Positions 1 to 8,337 of a stretch of 49,261 bases of DNA are shown piece by piece. Made by a program: the position numbers and the translations under genes. The stretch's first letter is position 1. Each line of letters opens with the position of its first letter. The notes under the pieces are model-generated. The model was given only the letters and a program-made list of their open reading frames with translations, was not told the DNA's origin and did not search any database. The DNA comes from UMGS363 sp051881775 (GTDB lineage Bacteria; Bacillota; Clostridia; Oscillospirales; Ruminococcaceae), in the NCBI GenBank assembly GCA_051881775.1, contig JBJEQN010000077.1, positions 1 to 49,261 on the forward strand, read 5' to 3'.

Positions 1-67
1 GACGGGATTCGAACCCACGGCCTTCAGAGTCGGAGTCTGACGCTCTATCCAGCTGAGCTACAGATGC
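1..67 (-). tRNA. tRNA-Arg (anticodon CCG), 3' end cut by window edge
   Basis: Read on the minus strand, the acceptor strand GCATCTG (67-61) is followed by T-A, a D-arm closed by GCTC/GAGC, an anticodon stem TCAGA/TCTGA around the loop CTCCGAC, and a T-arm with the loop TTCGAAT. The anticodon at positions 34-36 of the tRNA is CCG, which reads the arginine codon CGG. The 3' acceptor strand and discriminator base lie outside the window, so about six stem bases are missing. The folding is by eye, but all arms pair. Confidence 0.93.
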
Positions 68-76
68 AAATATTTA

Positions 77-118
77 TTTTTCCGTTCCGCCGCACACCTG
101 CACAGCGGAACGGAAAAA
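77..118. repeat. Perfect 14-bp inverted repeat between the tRNA and the palindromic elements
   Basis: TTTTTCCGTTCCGC (77-90) pairs perfectly with GCGGAACGGAAAAA (105-118) around a 14-nt loop. It lies between the end of the flagellar operon and the tRNA gene. The U run is on the 5' arm and the A run on the 3' arm, the reverse of a normal intrinsic terminator, but a hairpin here could still stop or protect a transcript. Its function is not known. Confidence 0.6.
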
Positions 119-127
119 CTTGTTTTA

Positions 128-213
128 CATACTGTCCTCTATTGCAAACAATACATTGTTTGCAATGCCGCCAACGGCGGCTGCAAAGCCGTAGGCTTTG
201 CGAGGACAGTATG
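128..213. repeat. Cloverleaf palindromic element A (outer stem plus three hairpins)
   Basis: A 12-bp outer stem (CATACTGTCCTC at 128-139 with GAGGACAGTATG at 202-213) encloses three consecutive perfect hairpins: 141-166 (arms ATTGCAAACAAT/ATTGTTTGCAAT), 167-181 (GCCGCC/GGCGGC) and 183-201 (GCAAAGCC/GGCTTTGC). The four-way junction has almost no unpaired bases. It lies just downstream of the flagellar operon, so it would be in the 3' end of that transcript. It is non-coding as far as can be seen. It shares its plan with element B next to it. Confidence 0.8.
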
Positions 214-219
214 AACGGT

Positions 220-294
220 GGCTCAAGCGGCGTAGCCGCCGCCCGGAAATATTATTTCCGGGCATTGCAAAATTGATAATTTTGCAATAGAGCC
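220..294. repeat. Cloverleaf palindromic element B (inverted relative of element A)
   Basis: An outer stem GGCTC (220-224)/GAGCC (290-294) encloses three hairpins: 227-239 (GCGGC/GCCGC), 241-263 (GCCCGGAAAT/ATTTCCGGGC) and 264-288 (ATTGCAAAATT/AATTTTGCAAT). Read on the minus strand it begins CTCTATTGCAAA, as element A does on the plus strand, so the two are inverted copies of one plan. Their arm sequences differ while pairing is kept, which suggests selection on structure. Confidence 0.78.
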
Positions 295-313
295 TAGTAT
301 AATTATGCCAAAA

Positions 314-844
314 TCAGTTGGAAATATTCAGCTTTGAACCTTTTGTAACATCAACGGCGGACTGTGAAAAATAATCTGCCACCTGCTTGCTCTTGCCGGC
401 GTTGTCCAGCTTGGCTTTAAGACCGTCACGTTCCTGCTTGATACGGGCAAAAGCCTTGCGGTCGTTAGCCTTTATTTCCTCCCTCAGCTTCTGTATCTTT
501 TTGATCTTCTGCTGAAGCTCAAGCATTTCGCCGTTAAGCTCGCCTATGTCCTCAAATCTCAGCAAAGCGTTTATCTTGTCCATACGCTCAATGCTCTGTT
601 CGCTGACATACTGCTTGACGGAAACGGAAATACCCTCCATATTGGTAAGTATCCGCTGTCTTTCGTCAATAAGCTCTCCCACGCCGTCAATATCCTCGCT
701 GATTATCTGAGAGGTTATCTCGTTATAATGTTCAAGCTGATGGATCTTGTCATCCATAAGTTCAATAATAGTTCTGTTCAAAAAACGCACCCCCGCTATA
801 AGGGTATCAATACTCTTACGATGTTTTTTTGCTTGCCTCGTCAA
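314..844 (-). CDS. Coiled-coil protein at the end of the flagellar operon, FlgN/FliT-like (function uncertain)
   Basis: This 176-residue all-helical, highly charged protein has no membrane segment or signal peptide. It is the last gene of the flagellar operon and overlaps the end of fliS by 29 bases. Position and heptad-rich composition (residues about 25-150) suggest an export chaperone or regulator of the FliT/FlgN kind, but I see no diagnostic motif. The first codon of the frame is TTG without a clear ribosome-binding site. A second TTG at residue 22 has GGGGGTG about 7 bases upstream, and an ATG occurs at residue 30, so the true protein may be about 147-155 residues. The two cloverleaf elements follow it. 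Confidence 0.6.
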   Translation of the reverse strand: MTRQAKKHRKSIDTLIAGVRFLNRTIIELMDDKIHQLEHYNEITSQIISEDIDGVGELIDERQRILTNMEGISVSVKQYVSEQSIERMDKINALLRFEDIGELNGEMLELQQKIKKIQKLREEIKANDRKAFARIKQERDGLKAKLDNAGKSKQVADYFSQSAVDVTKGSKLNISN

Positions 845-1184
845 AAGCGTCTCTCAGCTCCTGGAAAAAGGGGATAAGCGACTTCAGTATCTCAGGGTCC
901 TTCTTGATGTTCGCCGTGATAAGCTGTTCCCGGAAAAACTGGTACATCTTAGCAAGACTGTCAGAGACTTCATATTTTTCTTTAAGGCTTGCGTCCAGAG
1001 AATCTACGATGTCGCAGACCCTTGTAATGGAATTATGCGCACCGGGAATATTCTTGTCTTCAATGAATATCACAGCCTTGTTCAGCTCCGTGATAGCCTT
1101 GTCGTAAAGGGCAATAAGGAGCTGCGCAGGCGTCATGGTGGTGACCACCTGGCTCATATATTTCTGATACGGATTAGGAATCAT
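816..1184 (-). CDS. fliS: Flagellin export chaperone FliS
   Basis: The 122-residue protein opens with the typical FliS N-terminus (NPYQKYMSQVV, then TPAQLLIALYDKAI) and is all helical. FliS binds the C-terminal helices of newly made flagellin in the cytoplasm, stops it polymerising, and delivers it to the flagellar export gate. The length is normal for the family. It follows fliD directly, the usual order in Firmicutes. No flagellin gene is present in this window, so the client is encoded elsewhere. Confidence 0.93.
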   Translation of the reverse strand: MIPNPYQKYMSQVVTTMTPAQLLIALYDKAITELNKAVIFIEDKNIPGAHNSITRVCDIVDSLDASLKEKYEVSDSLAKMYQFFREQLITANIKKDPEILKSLIPFFQELRDAFDEASKKTS

Positions 1185-1205
1185 CCGAACATCACCCCGT
1201 AAAAA

Positions 1206-3104
1206 TTAATAGGAAGAATCAAAGATAGAAGACTGGCTCTGCATCTGGCTCATATAGGTCTCAAGATTGGTGAACTGCTTCCAGTATCTCTCCATTTCGC
1301 TTTCATATTTTTCCTGAAGAGTATCGATCATCTTCTGGAGACCGCTTATCTGTGAATAAAGAGAGCTCTTCTTTTCGCTGGTGGTATTTTCGATTCCGGC
1401 AACCATGGTGAGATAGCCGTAATTGCCCTTTCCGTTGTTTCCTGCAGCGGAATTTACCACAGCCTTGTCAAGAACCGAGTTTACCTTAGCTGCAAGACCG
1501 TTGTCGGGATCGGTAAAGAACTTTGTTATCTTGTCGCCGTAGGATTCAAGAGCAGCGTCCAGCTTATCTTCGGAAATTATCAGCTTTCCCTTGTCGTTAA
1601 GGTCACTTGAAACATTGATGCCCATAGCAGCAAGAGTATATCCGTCACAAGCGGAGGACATTGCGCTTCTCAGGTCTGAAATAAGCCTGTTGATGTTGGA
1701 ATCCTGATAAAGCAGACCTGTCTTAGCCTGTTCGTTCCACTTGTCGATCTCCTCGGTGGTCATTTCCTCCTCCTGCTCTTCGGTAAGAGGATCGTAATAA
1801 GAACCGCTCTTCTTGGGTCTTGAAGTGGTGAGGTTTTTATAAAGGTCTGCAAGCAGAGTGTTGTAATCTTCAACGAACTTTACAACAACGTCCTTGATGC
1901 TGCTGTTGTCCTTTTCCGTTGTAATTGTTATCTCGTCAACGCCTTCAACGGAGGAATCAAAATCTCCCAGCTTGCCGATGTTTATGGTAGTGCCGTCAAA
2001 GGTGTAGTCGTTTGAAGCGCTGGTGTAGGTCTTGTAGTTAACGCCGTCGGAGCTTACGGTAACTGTGCCGTTGGTGCCGTAGAGTGTGTCGGACAGGTCG
2101 TCTGTGGTATTGAACAGAGCGTTTGCAAGGTTTCCGCCCTTTTCGTGGGTTATCTTAATAGAGCCTGCCGTGCCTGTTTCCTTTGCTTCAAGCTTGAAGG
2201 ACTGGGAAACGGAGCTGAAGGTCATCCTTACTCCTGCGTCCGACTTGTTTATTTCCGATACAAGGCTGCCGATAGTGGTATCCTTGGTAAACTTGAAATC
2301 AACGCCGTTGATGTTCATAGTGTAGTTGCCGTCGGAATCAGCTTCCAAGCCGTTTGCAAAGGCTATATCGCCAAGTCTGGTGTTGGTATCCATCATATTG
2401 GAGGTGTTGTTCTCCAAGCCTACAGCCTCGCTGTTGTAGCCGATAGTAAAGGTGTGGCAGATGCCGTCGCCTGCGCCGTTGAACACAAGGTCGTTGGTTC
2501 CGTCCTTGAATTCAAAGCCCTGATCGTCTGTCTTGAATTTCTTGAAGGTGTCGTTTAAAGCGTTCAGCAGGTTTGCCTTGGTCTCGTCCTCGTCTGCACC
2601 TGCGGTAAAGTTAACCTTGAGCTTTGTTCCGTCAAGAGTAACGTTCAGGTCGTAGCTCTTGCCCGCCTCATTTTTGGAGAAATCAAGGGCTACCCTTTCA
2701 ACCGTGCCTGCTCCTGTGGAAGAAAGCGCAGCTGTTGTCGCAGACTTTGCTTCCTTTATGTAATAGGTCGCAGGCAGAGCGGTGGAAACAGCCGAAGCTG
2801 CAACCTTGTCGCTGCTGGATTCGGCCTTGTATTTGTTCATTATAGCGTTGGCCTTTATGGAAGTGGAACCGCTTATGGTAAGGTATTTGTTCTGGAAATC
2901 GCTTACCTTTGTAATAATGGAGCGGTAAGCCTCCTGCTTCCACTGAAGGGTCTGGAGCTTCTGCTTCTTTGCGTTAAGTCTGTTTTTGGTGTTTGCTGCC
3001 ATAGATTTTACAAGAGACTCCGTATCCAGACCGGACATAAGACCGGACATTCTGTTATTGCCCCAAAGGCTGGAAGTTGATGATGTTGAAGATGTGCTTG
3101 CCAT
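1206..3104 (-). CDS. fliD: Flagellar filament cap protein FliD (HAP2)
   Basis: This large hook-associated protein caps the filament tip and helps flagellin subunits fold there. The N-terminus has the FliD signature: a Ser/Thr-rich start, then GLMSGLDTESLVKSM and an arginine/lysine-rich coiled coil ending LQWKQEAYRSI. The C-terminus is again a long coiled coil (about residues 565-632). The middle (about 100-450) is the variable surface-exposed part. I place the start at ATG 3104, because GAAAGGAAGG lies at the right distance; an in-frame TTG at 3122 is upstream of that site and unlikely. The protein is about 632 residues, within the family range. It follows csrA by about 30 bases. Confidence 0.93.
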   Translation of the reverse strand: MASTSSTSSTSSLWGNNRMSGLMSGLDTESLVKSMAANTKNRLNAKKQKLQTLQWKQEAYRSIITKVSDFQNKYLTISGSTSIKANAIMNKYKAESSSDKVAASAVSTALPATYYIKEAKSATTAALSSTGAGTVERVALDFSKNEAGKSYDLNVTLDGTKLKVNFTAGADEDETKANLLNALNDTFKKFKTDDQGFEFKDGTNDLVFNGAGDGICHTFTIGYNSEAVGLENNTSNMMDTNTRLGDIAFANGLEADSDGNYTMNINGVDFKFTKDTTIGSLVSEINKSDAGVRMTFSSVSQSFKLEAKETGTAGSIKITHEKGGNLANALFNTTDDLSDTLYGTNGTVTVSSDGVNYKTYTSASNDYTFDGTTINIGKLGDFDSSVEGVDEITITTEKDNSSIKDVVVKFVEDYNTLLADLYKNLTTSRPKKSGSYYDPLTEEQEEEMTTEEIDKWNEQAKTGLLYQDSNINRLISDLRSAMSSACDGYTLAAMGINVSSDLNDKGKLIISEDKLDAALESYGDKITKFFTDPDNGLAAKVNSVLDKAVVNSAAGNNGKGNYGYLTMVAGIENTTSEKKSSLYSQISGLQKMIDTLQEKYESEMERYWKQFTNLETYMSQMQSQSSIFDSSY

Positions 3105-3135
3105 ATTTATCCTTCCTTTCAAGAAGTAAAAAACG

Positions 3136-3378
3136 TCACTTTTTTAAACCCGGACCGCCGTCCGACATTATCTTTGCAAGAATATCCGCCGACGGCTTGT
3201 TTACTGCCGCCTGCATATTGAACCGTTCCGTGTCGTGAAGCTCGTTTCTTACGATCTTAACATTGTTCGGAGCGTCTATTCCTATTTTAACTCTGTCCTT
3301 TGAAATTTCAACGACAGTTATCTTAATATCTTCCCCGACGAAGAAGCCCTCGTCCTTTTTTCTTGTAATTACCAGCAT
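3136..3378 (-). CDS. csrA: Translational regulator CsrA
   Basis: An 80-residue protein beginning MLVITRKKDEGFFVGEDI, the CsrA beta-strand signature, with the conserved RVKIGIDAP segment following. CsrA dimers bind GGA-containing hairpins over the ribosome-binding site of target mRNAs. In Gram-positive flagellar systems it represses flagellin translation and is antagonised by FliW. Here it sits immediately downstream of fliW (three bases between stop and start), the conserved pairing. The tail after residue 60 is slightly longer than usual. Confidence 0.95.
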   Translation of the reverse strand: MLVITRKKDEGFFVGEDIKITVVEISKDRVKIGIDAPNNVKIVRNELHDTERFNMQAAVNKPSADILAKIMSDGGPGLKK

Positions 3379-3381
3379 AAC

Positions 3382-3816
3382 TCAAGGCTCCTCCTTTTTC
3401 AAAGCAGGGAACTTGATGGGATAATTCTCCTGTGCAATTACCTGAGCCGCCTTATTATTGTCGGAATTGACAACAAGAGGGCTTTTCAGATTTACCGTAG
3501 TTTTAAGATAATCATCGGGAATGACCGCCATTGAAAGATAATCAATAACAGAATCTTCCTTTATATCAAGAGCAGCCTTCGTTTCTTCATCAATGGTGAC
3601 AGCATAGTCCGCAACGAATTCTCTCGGGTCAAAAACGATAAAGCAGAGGTTTTCGTTGTCAAGACTCTGTAACCACATAGGATACTTGTTTTCTCCGCAG
3701 GGAGAAAGAAGAACGAATCTGTGATCCTCTTCAAATGCGTAAATACCGTTTGGAAAATTAATTATAACATTTTCGGAAATATCAATTTCACCGAAATCTC
3801 TTGTTTTGATAAGCAT
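3382..3816 (-). CDS. fliW: Flagellar assembly factor FliW (CsrA antagonist)
   Basis: The 144-residue protein has the FliW pattern: an N-terminal strand TRDFGEI, then INFPNGIYAFEEDHRFVLL, and the conserved WLQSLDNENLCFIVFDP block. FliW binds either flagellin or CsrA; when flagellin is exported, freed FliW captures CsrA and relieves repression of flagellin translation. The directly adjacent csrA supports this role. Length is typical. Confidence 0.94.
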   Translation of the reverse strand: MLIKTRDFGEIDISENVIINFPNGIYAFEEDHRFVLLSPCGENKYPMWLQSLDNENLCFIVFDPREFVADYAVTIDEETKAALDIKEDSVIDYLSMAVIPDDYLKTTVNLKSPLVVNSDNNKAAQVIAQENYPIKFPALKKEEP

Positions 3817-3836
3817 AAGAAAATCCTCTCGTCCGG

Positions 3837-4427
3837 TCAGGCGATAACATCGACCTCTCCCTTGTAATTAGGGTCTGCGCTTCTCGGGAAATAAATGGGG
3901 TCTCCGAGATATTCTATTTCAAGATCGGGCATCTGGCTTACAACGAATTCAATGCTTCCGGGGATAAACTCAAATCCGCTTGAAAGGTCTGCAAGCTCCT
4001 CACTTCCCGACCTTTCCGCACTGCTCATGCTGTAATTTATGCTCAGAGTGCCGTCATTGTAGCTTACGCTGCTGGATTTCGACTTCGGGAGCCTGCTGAG
4101 TATAGCCTCAATGCTTCTTGATGAGCTTCTTGCAGCAATATCCGAGCCGCTGTCGGCTGTTTTGACGCCGTTTTCATCTCCGGCAAGCTTTGCAACCGCG
4201 TCATAGGTTATCTTAACGCCGCGTTCCTGTGTTGCCGACGGTGTATAGGTATCAAATCTGGGGGAAGTGATGTCCACCTTGTAAGGCTGAGCCTCCACCT
4301 GAACACCGCTGCTGCCCTTCATGACCTTTACGGAGGGAACTTCTCCTTCTTTGCGCCTGAATTCCGCATTGGTCACATTAACTTCGATTTTAATGGGTAT
4401 ATGCTTTATGCTTAAAAGTTGATCCAT
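3837..4427 (-). CDS. DUF6470 (YviE-like) protein of the flagellar operon
   Basis: This 196-residue protein begins MDQLLSIKHIPIKIEVNV and lies between flgL and fliW, exactly where Bacillus subtilis has yviE. The N-terminal part (residues 1-90) is strand-rich and the middle contains a Ser/Ala-rich helical segment, with a hydrophilic C-terminus. There is no signal peptide or membrane segment. The family is of unknown function; its fixed place in late flagellar operons implies a part in filament assembly or its control. AGG lies a few bases before the ATG. The assignment rests on position and general resemblance. Confidence 0.72.
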   Translation of the reverse strand: MDQLLSIKHIPIKIEVNVTNAEFRRKEGEVPSVKVMKGSSGVQVEAQPYKVDITSPRFDTYTPSATQERGVKITYDAVAKLAGDENGVKTADSGSDIAARSSSRSIEAILSRLPKSKSSSVSYNDGTLSINYSMSSAERSGSEELADLSSGFEFIPGSIEFVVSQMPDLEIEYLGDPIYFPRSADPNYKGEVDVIA

Positions 4428-4489
4428 TCTGACCTGCCGCCCTTCTTAAATAAATTCAAAAACGCAGTATTTAAATGCTGTTATTGTTA

Positions 4490-5752
4490 TCAGATGAAAT
4501 CGAAAATGCTTCTGGGAAGAACCCTTGAGCTGAGCTGGAGCGCCGCATTGTAAGCAGCCTCTGTGGAGTCCATATTGATTATCTCTTCGTTCATATCGCA
4601 GCCCTCAACATCGTTCTGACGGGACTGGAGGCTTGTCTTGTACTCTTCATTCTTGGAAAGATAGAACTCAATGCTGTTCTGCTTTGCGCCGAGAGTGGTT
4701 ATTTCGGTAAGTATGCCCGTGTTAGCGGTGTTAAGGCGGTCAAGAGTAGCGTTTGCCCTCTCCATATCGCCTTCTTTAAGTGCAGCTGCAGCATCAAAAA
4801 TGAGCTGAACGAAGTTATTGCTGTAAAACTCGTTGTTTTTAGTGTCCTCGTCTGTTCCGAAGCCTGTTATCTCCGCACCGTTCAAGCCGACGTCAAGAGC
4901 AGTCTGGGGGTCGATATTTCCATCGTTATCATACTTTATTCCGATGCCGATGTCAACATATATGGGCTTTGAAGCAGGCACAGCCGGCATTTCATTGCGG
5001 TAATAATTATACTGCTTCTGATAATATGTAACGTTTCCCTCGCTGTCGGTCTCACTGTAAACGCTGTCGGGGTCAGCGGCGGCGAGCTCATTGTACTGCT
5101 CTTCCGCAGTTTTTCCGCCTTCAATGTCTTCAAGCTTTATTTCTCCGTCGGGGATACCCCTTCTGAGAACTGTTGTGGGGTCAGCCGCAGCGTCGTATTC
5201 CGCCTTGTCTATACGGGTGTAGTAGCAAAGCTCTCCGTCCTCGTTCCTGACCATATCGTCAACTCTTATGCCGTTGTATGTAACATAGGTCCTGCCGTTT
5301 TCGACTTCCGTTGCAAAAGCGGGGGAGGAGTTGTTTGTGCCGCCGAAAAGTCTGCGCTCGGCGTAGTCGGAATTAAGAGTTTCTATTGTGATGCCTGCAT
5401 ACTGTTCAAGCTCTTCTGCGATAATGGAAAGCTCTTCTCTGTTGTATGTGCCGTTGCAGGCTGTTTCCAGCTTTGTCTGAATGTTAAGGTAAATATTGTT
5501 GGCGATAGAATAAAGATTGTCCTCCGCAGCCTTGAAAACACCGTCGGCAGTTTTAAGGTTATCATCGTACATTTCAAGATCACGAAGATTTTTTCTTACA
5601 GTCATCGCCTTGCTTGAATTTATGGAATCATCGGAAGCTCTGAAATAATCCTTCTGCGACCATATCTTCTCCATGCTTTTGTTGTAGGAGGTAAGCACCT
5701 TGTTATTATTTCTCAGATAGCTTCTGTTTGTAAAATTCTGTGTAATTCTCAT
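4490..5752 (-). CDS. flgL: Flagellar hook-associated protein FlgL (HAP3)
   Basis: FlgL forms the second junction ring between hook and filament. The N-terminus (MRITQNFTNRSYLRNNN) and the following helical region are flagellin-like, and the C-terminus ends with the typical helical segment containing NMDSTEAAYNAALQLSSRVL. At 420 residues it is longer than the roughly 300 of B. subtilis FlgL; the extra sequence is an acidic insertion at about residues 165-290, in the surface-exposed domain. GGAGG stands before the ATG. It follows flgK by about 18 bases. Confidence 0.93.
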   Translation of the reverse strand: MRITQNFTNRSYLRNNNKVLTSYNKSMEKIWSQKDYFRASDDSINSSKAMTVRKNLRDLEMYDDNLKTADGVFKAAEDNLYSIANNIYLNIQTKLETACNGTYNREELSIIAEELEQYAGITIETLNSDYAERRLFGGTNNSSPAFATEVENGRTYVTYNGIRVDDMVRNEDGELCYYTRIDKAEYDAAADPTTVLRRGIPDGEIKLEDIEGGKTAEEQYNELAAADPDSVYSETDSEGNVTYYQKQYNYYRNEMPAVPASKPIYVDIGIGIKYDNDGNIDPQTALDVGLNGAEITGFGTDEDTKNNEFYSNNFVQLIFDAAAALKEGDMERANATLDRLNTANTGILTEITTLGAKQNSIEFYLSKNEEYKTSLQSRQNDVEGCDMNEEIINMDSTEAAYNAALQLSSRVLPRSIFDFI

Positions 5753-5770
5753 TTCAAATCAGCCTCCGTA

Positions 5771-7456
5771 TCACAGACCAACGATACCCATGCCGTTGAT
5801 TATCTTGTCAAGCGCCTCGTCAAGAGTAGTGACCATTCTTGCAATGGCGTTGTACCATTTCTGATAGTTGAGCATATTGATGCCCTCTTCGTCTATTGAA
5901 ACGCCCATTATCTCGTCCCTTGCGTCCTGTACGCTGTCAAGCATAATGTCCGTAGTTTCGAGTATCTTTGTATTGCTTTCTATCTGAGTTCCGAGGGTGT
6001 CGGAAATATGGGAAACGAACTTCTCAAGATTCATTGTAAGGGGTTCGCCTCTGCCGTCCTCGCCGTGGTTATAGGCAAGATTGGAATTCTGGAAGATAGC
6101 AAGGCACTTGTGTATCCAGTCGTTATTAAGCTCATCCATTTCGTCCTCGGGATTATCGGGGTACTGTTCGGGCTGTGCAATAAGGCTGGGATTATTTCTC
6201 CATGTTTCCGTTACCGAAGCGTTAGCAGCAGCCGTGCGGAAGTCGTTGCCGTAGGAGAACAGTTCAAGGGGATTTCCTTCATCGTCCGTGAAATCCTTGT
6301 AAATATCGTTGAACGCTTTTGTCATTGTAACGGTAAAGGAATTGAGCATATCCCTGTAATATTCAATGCCCTGGAAGGTGTTGCCGTCAGCGCCGGCATA
6401 GCAGCCATCACCGTTGTAAACGTCAAGATAGCCTTTAAGACTGCCGCCGGTCAGCTTATTTGTGATATTCACCGCACCTGCGTCCATTCTTACAAGCTCT
6501 TCGATAGTTGCTTTATTTTTATCCGACTGCTTTTTCCACTCTTCGGCGTTCATAAGTCCGGGGAACCTTTCGGCTTCCTTGTCGTATTCACCTGCAGCGG
6601 TCACAATAAATCCCATGTCAAAGGGGTCGGGATTTTCTTTTGTCATAGCCACCTGAGCGTACTGGTCGTTAGAAACAACTACCTGTCCGGCGAAGCTTAT
6701 CTTGAAAGAACCGTTTGACATTTCTTCAAAAGTAACATTGCCGAACTGTGAAAGCTCATCTATAAGGCTGTTCATATTGTCTTTAAGTTCAAGGGGACCA
6801 TAGTCGTTGTCCACCTGATAGTTTCCGGCGGTCATTTCTATGTAATCCATCTGAATATAGCTGTTGGTGATCTGCTTATTAAGATCGGCCATGCTTTCAA
6901 GAATGGAGTTCACCCTGTCAACGGAAAGCTCCGCATCGCCTCGTGTCTGCTTGGAAATATCGTCAAGACGGCTGTTCATGTATCTTATCTGCTGAACTAC
7001 CGATTCGGCAGCACGGAAAGCAACGTTTGCGATCTCCTTTCTGTTTGCTTCATCGGAAGCAAAGCTCTGGAGCGCAGCCTTGAACTTTGAAAGGTTAGCC
7101 GCAAAGCCGTATGTATCAGATTCAATGTTGTCAAGCGCCGTTTCAACGTCCTTCATAACAACGTCCTTGACATTATATTCGTTGAAAAGGGTAGTATAGT
7201 TTCTTACCTTTTCATCAACGAGGGAATCTCTGTACTGACCCACGCCCACAATGTCTGTGCCCTGTCCGGCAAGAGAAGTGCTTGTGTTGTACATAAGATT
7301 ATATCCTGTATTCGCAACAGAGCAAACGTCAACTCTCTGTCTGGAATAGCCTTTTGTGGTGATATTGCTTATATTGTTGCCCGTTATATCAAGGGATTTC
7401 TGGGCTGCGACCAGAGCCTCTCTCTGAACGTAAAGCCCCATAAAGCTTGAAGCCAT
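5771..7456 (-). CDS. flgK: Flagellar hook-associated protein FlgK (HAP1)
   Basis: FlgK forms the first ring on top of the hook. The N-terminus carries the axial-protein signature (ALVAAQKSLDITGNNISN followed by TTKGYSRQRV), and the C-terminus has the matching motif GINMLNYQKWYNAIARMVTTLDEALD that pairs with it in the coiled-coil core. The 561-residue length is normal. The chaperone FlgN is encoded directly upstream and FlgL downstream, the standard arrangement. Confidence 0.95.
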   Translation of the reverse strand: MASSFMGLYVQREALVAAQKSLDITGNNISNITTKGYSRQRVDVCSVANTGYNLMYNTSTSLAGQGTDIVGVGQYRDSLVDEKVRNYTTLFNEYNVKDVVMKDVETALDNIESDTYGFAANLSKFKAALQSFASDEANRKEIANVAFRAAESVVQQIRYMNSRLDDISKQTRGDAELSVDRVNSILESMADLNKQITNSYIQMDYIEMTAGNYQVDNDYGPLELKDNMNSLIDELSQFGNVTFEEMSNGSFKISFAGQVVVSNDQYAQVAMTKENPDPFDMGFIVTAAGEYDKEAERFPGLMNAEEWKKQSDKNKATIEELVRMDAGAVNITNKLTGGSLKGYLDVYNGDGCYAGADGNTFQGIEYYRDMLNSFTVTMTKAFNDIYKDFTDDEGNPLELFSYGNDFRTAAANASVTETWRNNPSLIAQPEQYPDNPEDEMDELNNDWIHKCLAIFQNSNLAYNHGEDGRGEPLTMNLEKFVSHISDTLGTQIESNTKILETTDIMLDSVQDARDEIMGVSIDEEGINMLNYQKWYNAIARMVTTLDEALDKIINGMGIVGL

Positions 7457-7477
7457 ACCGTATCTTCCTTTCCTTAA

Positions 7478-7939
7478 TTACACTTTGTTCATAATGGCAG
7501 CCTTTGAAGTATGTTCCGTTTTAACGCTGCCCTTTCCGTTATATGTGTCAAGCTCCGCAGTTCTGCGTTCGACCCTTTTCAGCCTGCCGGAGATTATCAC
7601 GTTGGCAAGGTCGTTGAGCTCCTTTATTTTCATAACATAAGAAGAAAGCTCGCTGTACTGCTCCTCAAGACGTTTTTTGCAGGAAACGGGAGCCTTTTCG
7701 ATTATTTCCCTGAACGTCAGGTCCTTGTCGTCCTCAAGCAGCTTCAGTCTTTTGCTTTCCAGTGAATTTGCCTTCATAATAAGCGCCTGTTCCGTTGGGA
7801 GACTTCCGCTCAGTTCTTCTATCCTGTCGTTATTTATCATATCCAGCTTTTTGTATTCAAAATCAAGCATTTCCTTGTAGTGAGCCGTGTACTCGTTAAA
7901 GAAACGCACCAGCTTAAAGTAATCCGTCAACGAAACCAC
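7478..7939 (-). CDS. flgN: FlgK/FlgL export chaperone FlgN
   Basis: A 153-residue, all-helical, charged protein directly between flgM and flgK. FlgN-family chaperones bind the C-terminal helices of FlgK and FlgL in the cytoplasm and deliver them to the export apparatus. The protein shows a long coiled coil (about residues 10-135) containing a conserved-looking segment around LTFREIIEKAP and no membrane segment. Sequence conservation in this family is weak, so the call depends largely on position and helical character. Confidence 0.85.
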   Translation of the reverse strand: MVSLTDYFKLVRFFNEYTAHYKEMLDFEYKKLDMINNDRIEELSGSLPTEQALIMKANSLESKRLKLLEDDKDLTFREIIEKAPVSCKKRLEEQYSELSSYVMKIKELNDLANVIISGRLKRVERRTAELDTYNGKGSVKTEHTSKAAIMNKV

Positions 7940-7964
7940 TCCCTTTCACGGACGATACCGGCGT

Positions 7965-8258
7965 TTATTCCTCAAATATTGCAGCTGCAACGCTTTCGGG
8001 CGAGACCTTGTAGGTGCCGTCTGCTATCTTAGCCTTCAGAGAAGCTATCCTCTCGGCGGAAGCGTCGCTGTCGGCAAATTTTTTAGCGGAAGCCTTTGCG
8101 GATTCCACAGTAGCTCTTGCAGCGGAAGAAAGTTCAAGGGTATCGACTTTTTTTGCGGAGGAAGCGGAGGTTTTCTTTCCGTCCTTAACGGCGGTCTTGT
8201 AATCCGAGCCTATTTTTCTGTAAGCGCCCACAGCCGAAGTATATTTATTTATTTCCAT
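7965..8258 (-). CDS. flgM: Anti-sigma-28 factor FlgM
   Basis: The 97-residue protein has the FlgM C-terminal sigma-binding region: DTLELSSAA, then ERIASLKAKIADGTYKV and SPESVAAAIFEE. FlgM binds sigma-28 (SigD/FliA) until it is exported through the finished hook, freeing sigma for filament genes. It is the first gene of the late flagellar operon, and a good sigma-28 promoter lies about 80 bases upstream, so FlgM is made under the control of the factor it inhibits. The N-terminal 40 residues are Lys/Ser/Ala-rich and probably disordered, as is usual for this protein. Confidence 0.93.
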   Translation of the reverse strand: MEINKYTSAVGAYRKIGSDYKTAVKDGKKTSASSAKKVDTLELSSAARATVESAKASAKKFADSDASAERIASLKAKIADGTYKVSPESVAAAIFEE

Positions 8259-8337
8259 AAAAGCAGCCTCCTGTCTTTAAAGTTATCTTTATGCGGACAT
8301 AATATGTTCGTCTGAACAAAATCCGCCTCTATTATTT

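Noticed and set aside
64..276. 70-codon frame over the palindromic elements next to the tRNA
   Set aside because: It starts within the tRNA gene and runs through the cloverleaf stems; structure, not coding, explains the sequence.
6008..6718. Long open frame on the plus strand opposite flgK
   Set aside because: It lies wholly within flgK, which has clear axial-protein motifs, and its own protein has no plausible start context or domain. It is a shadow frame.
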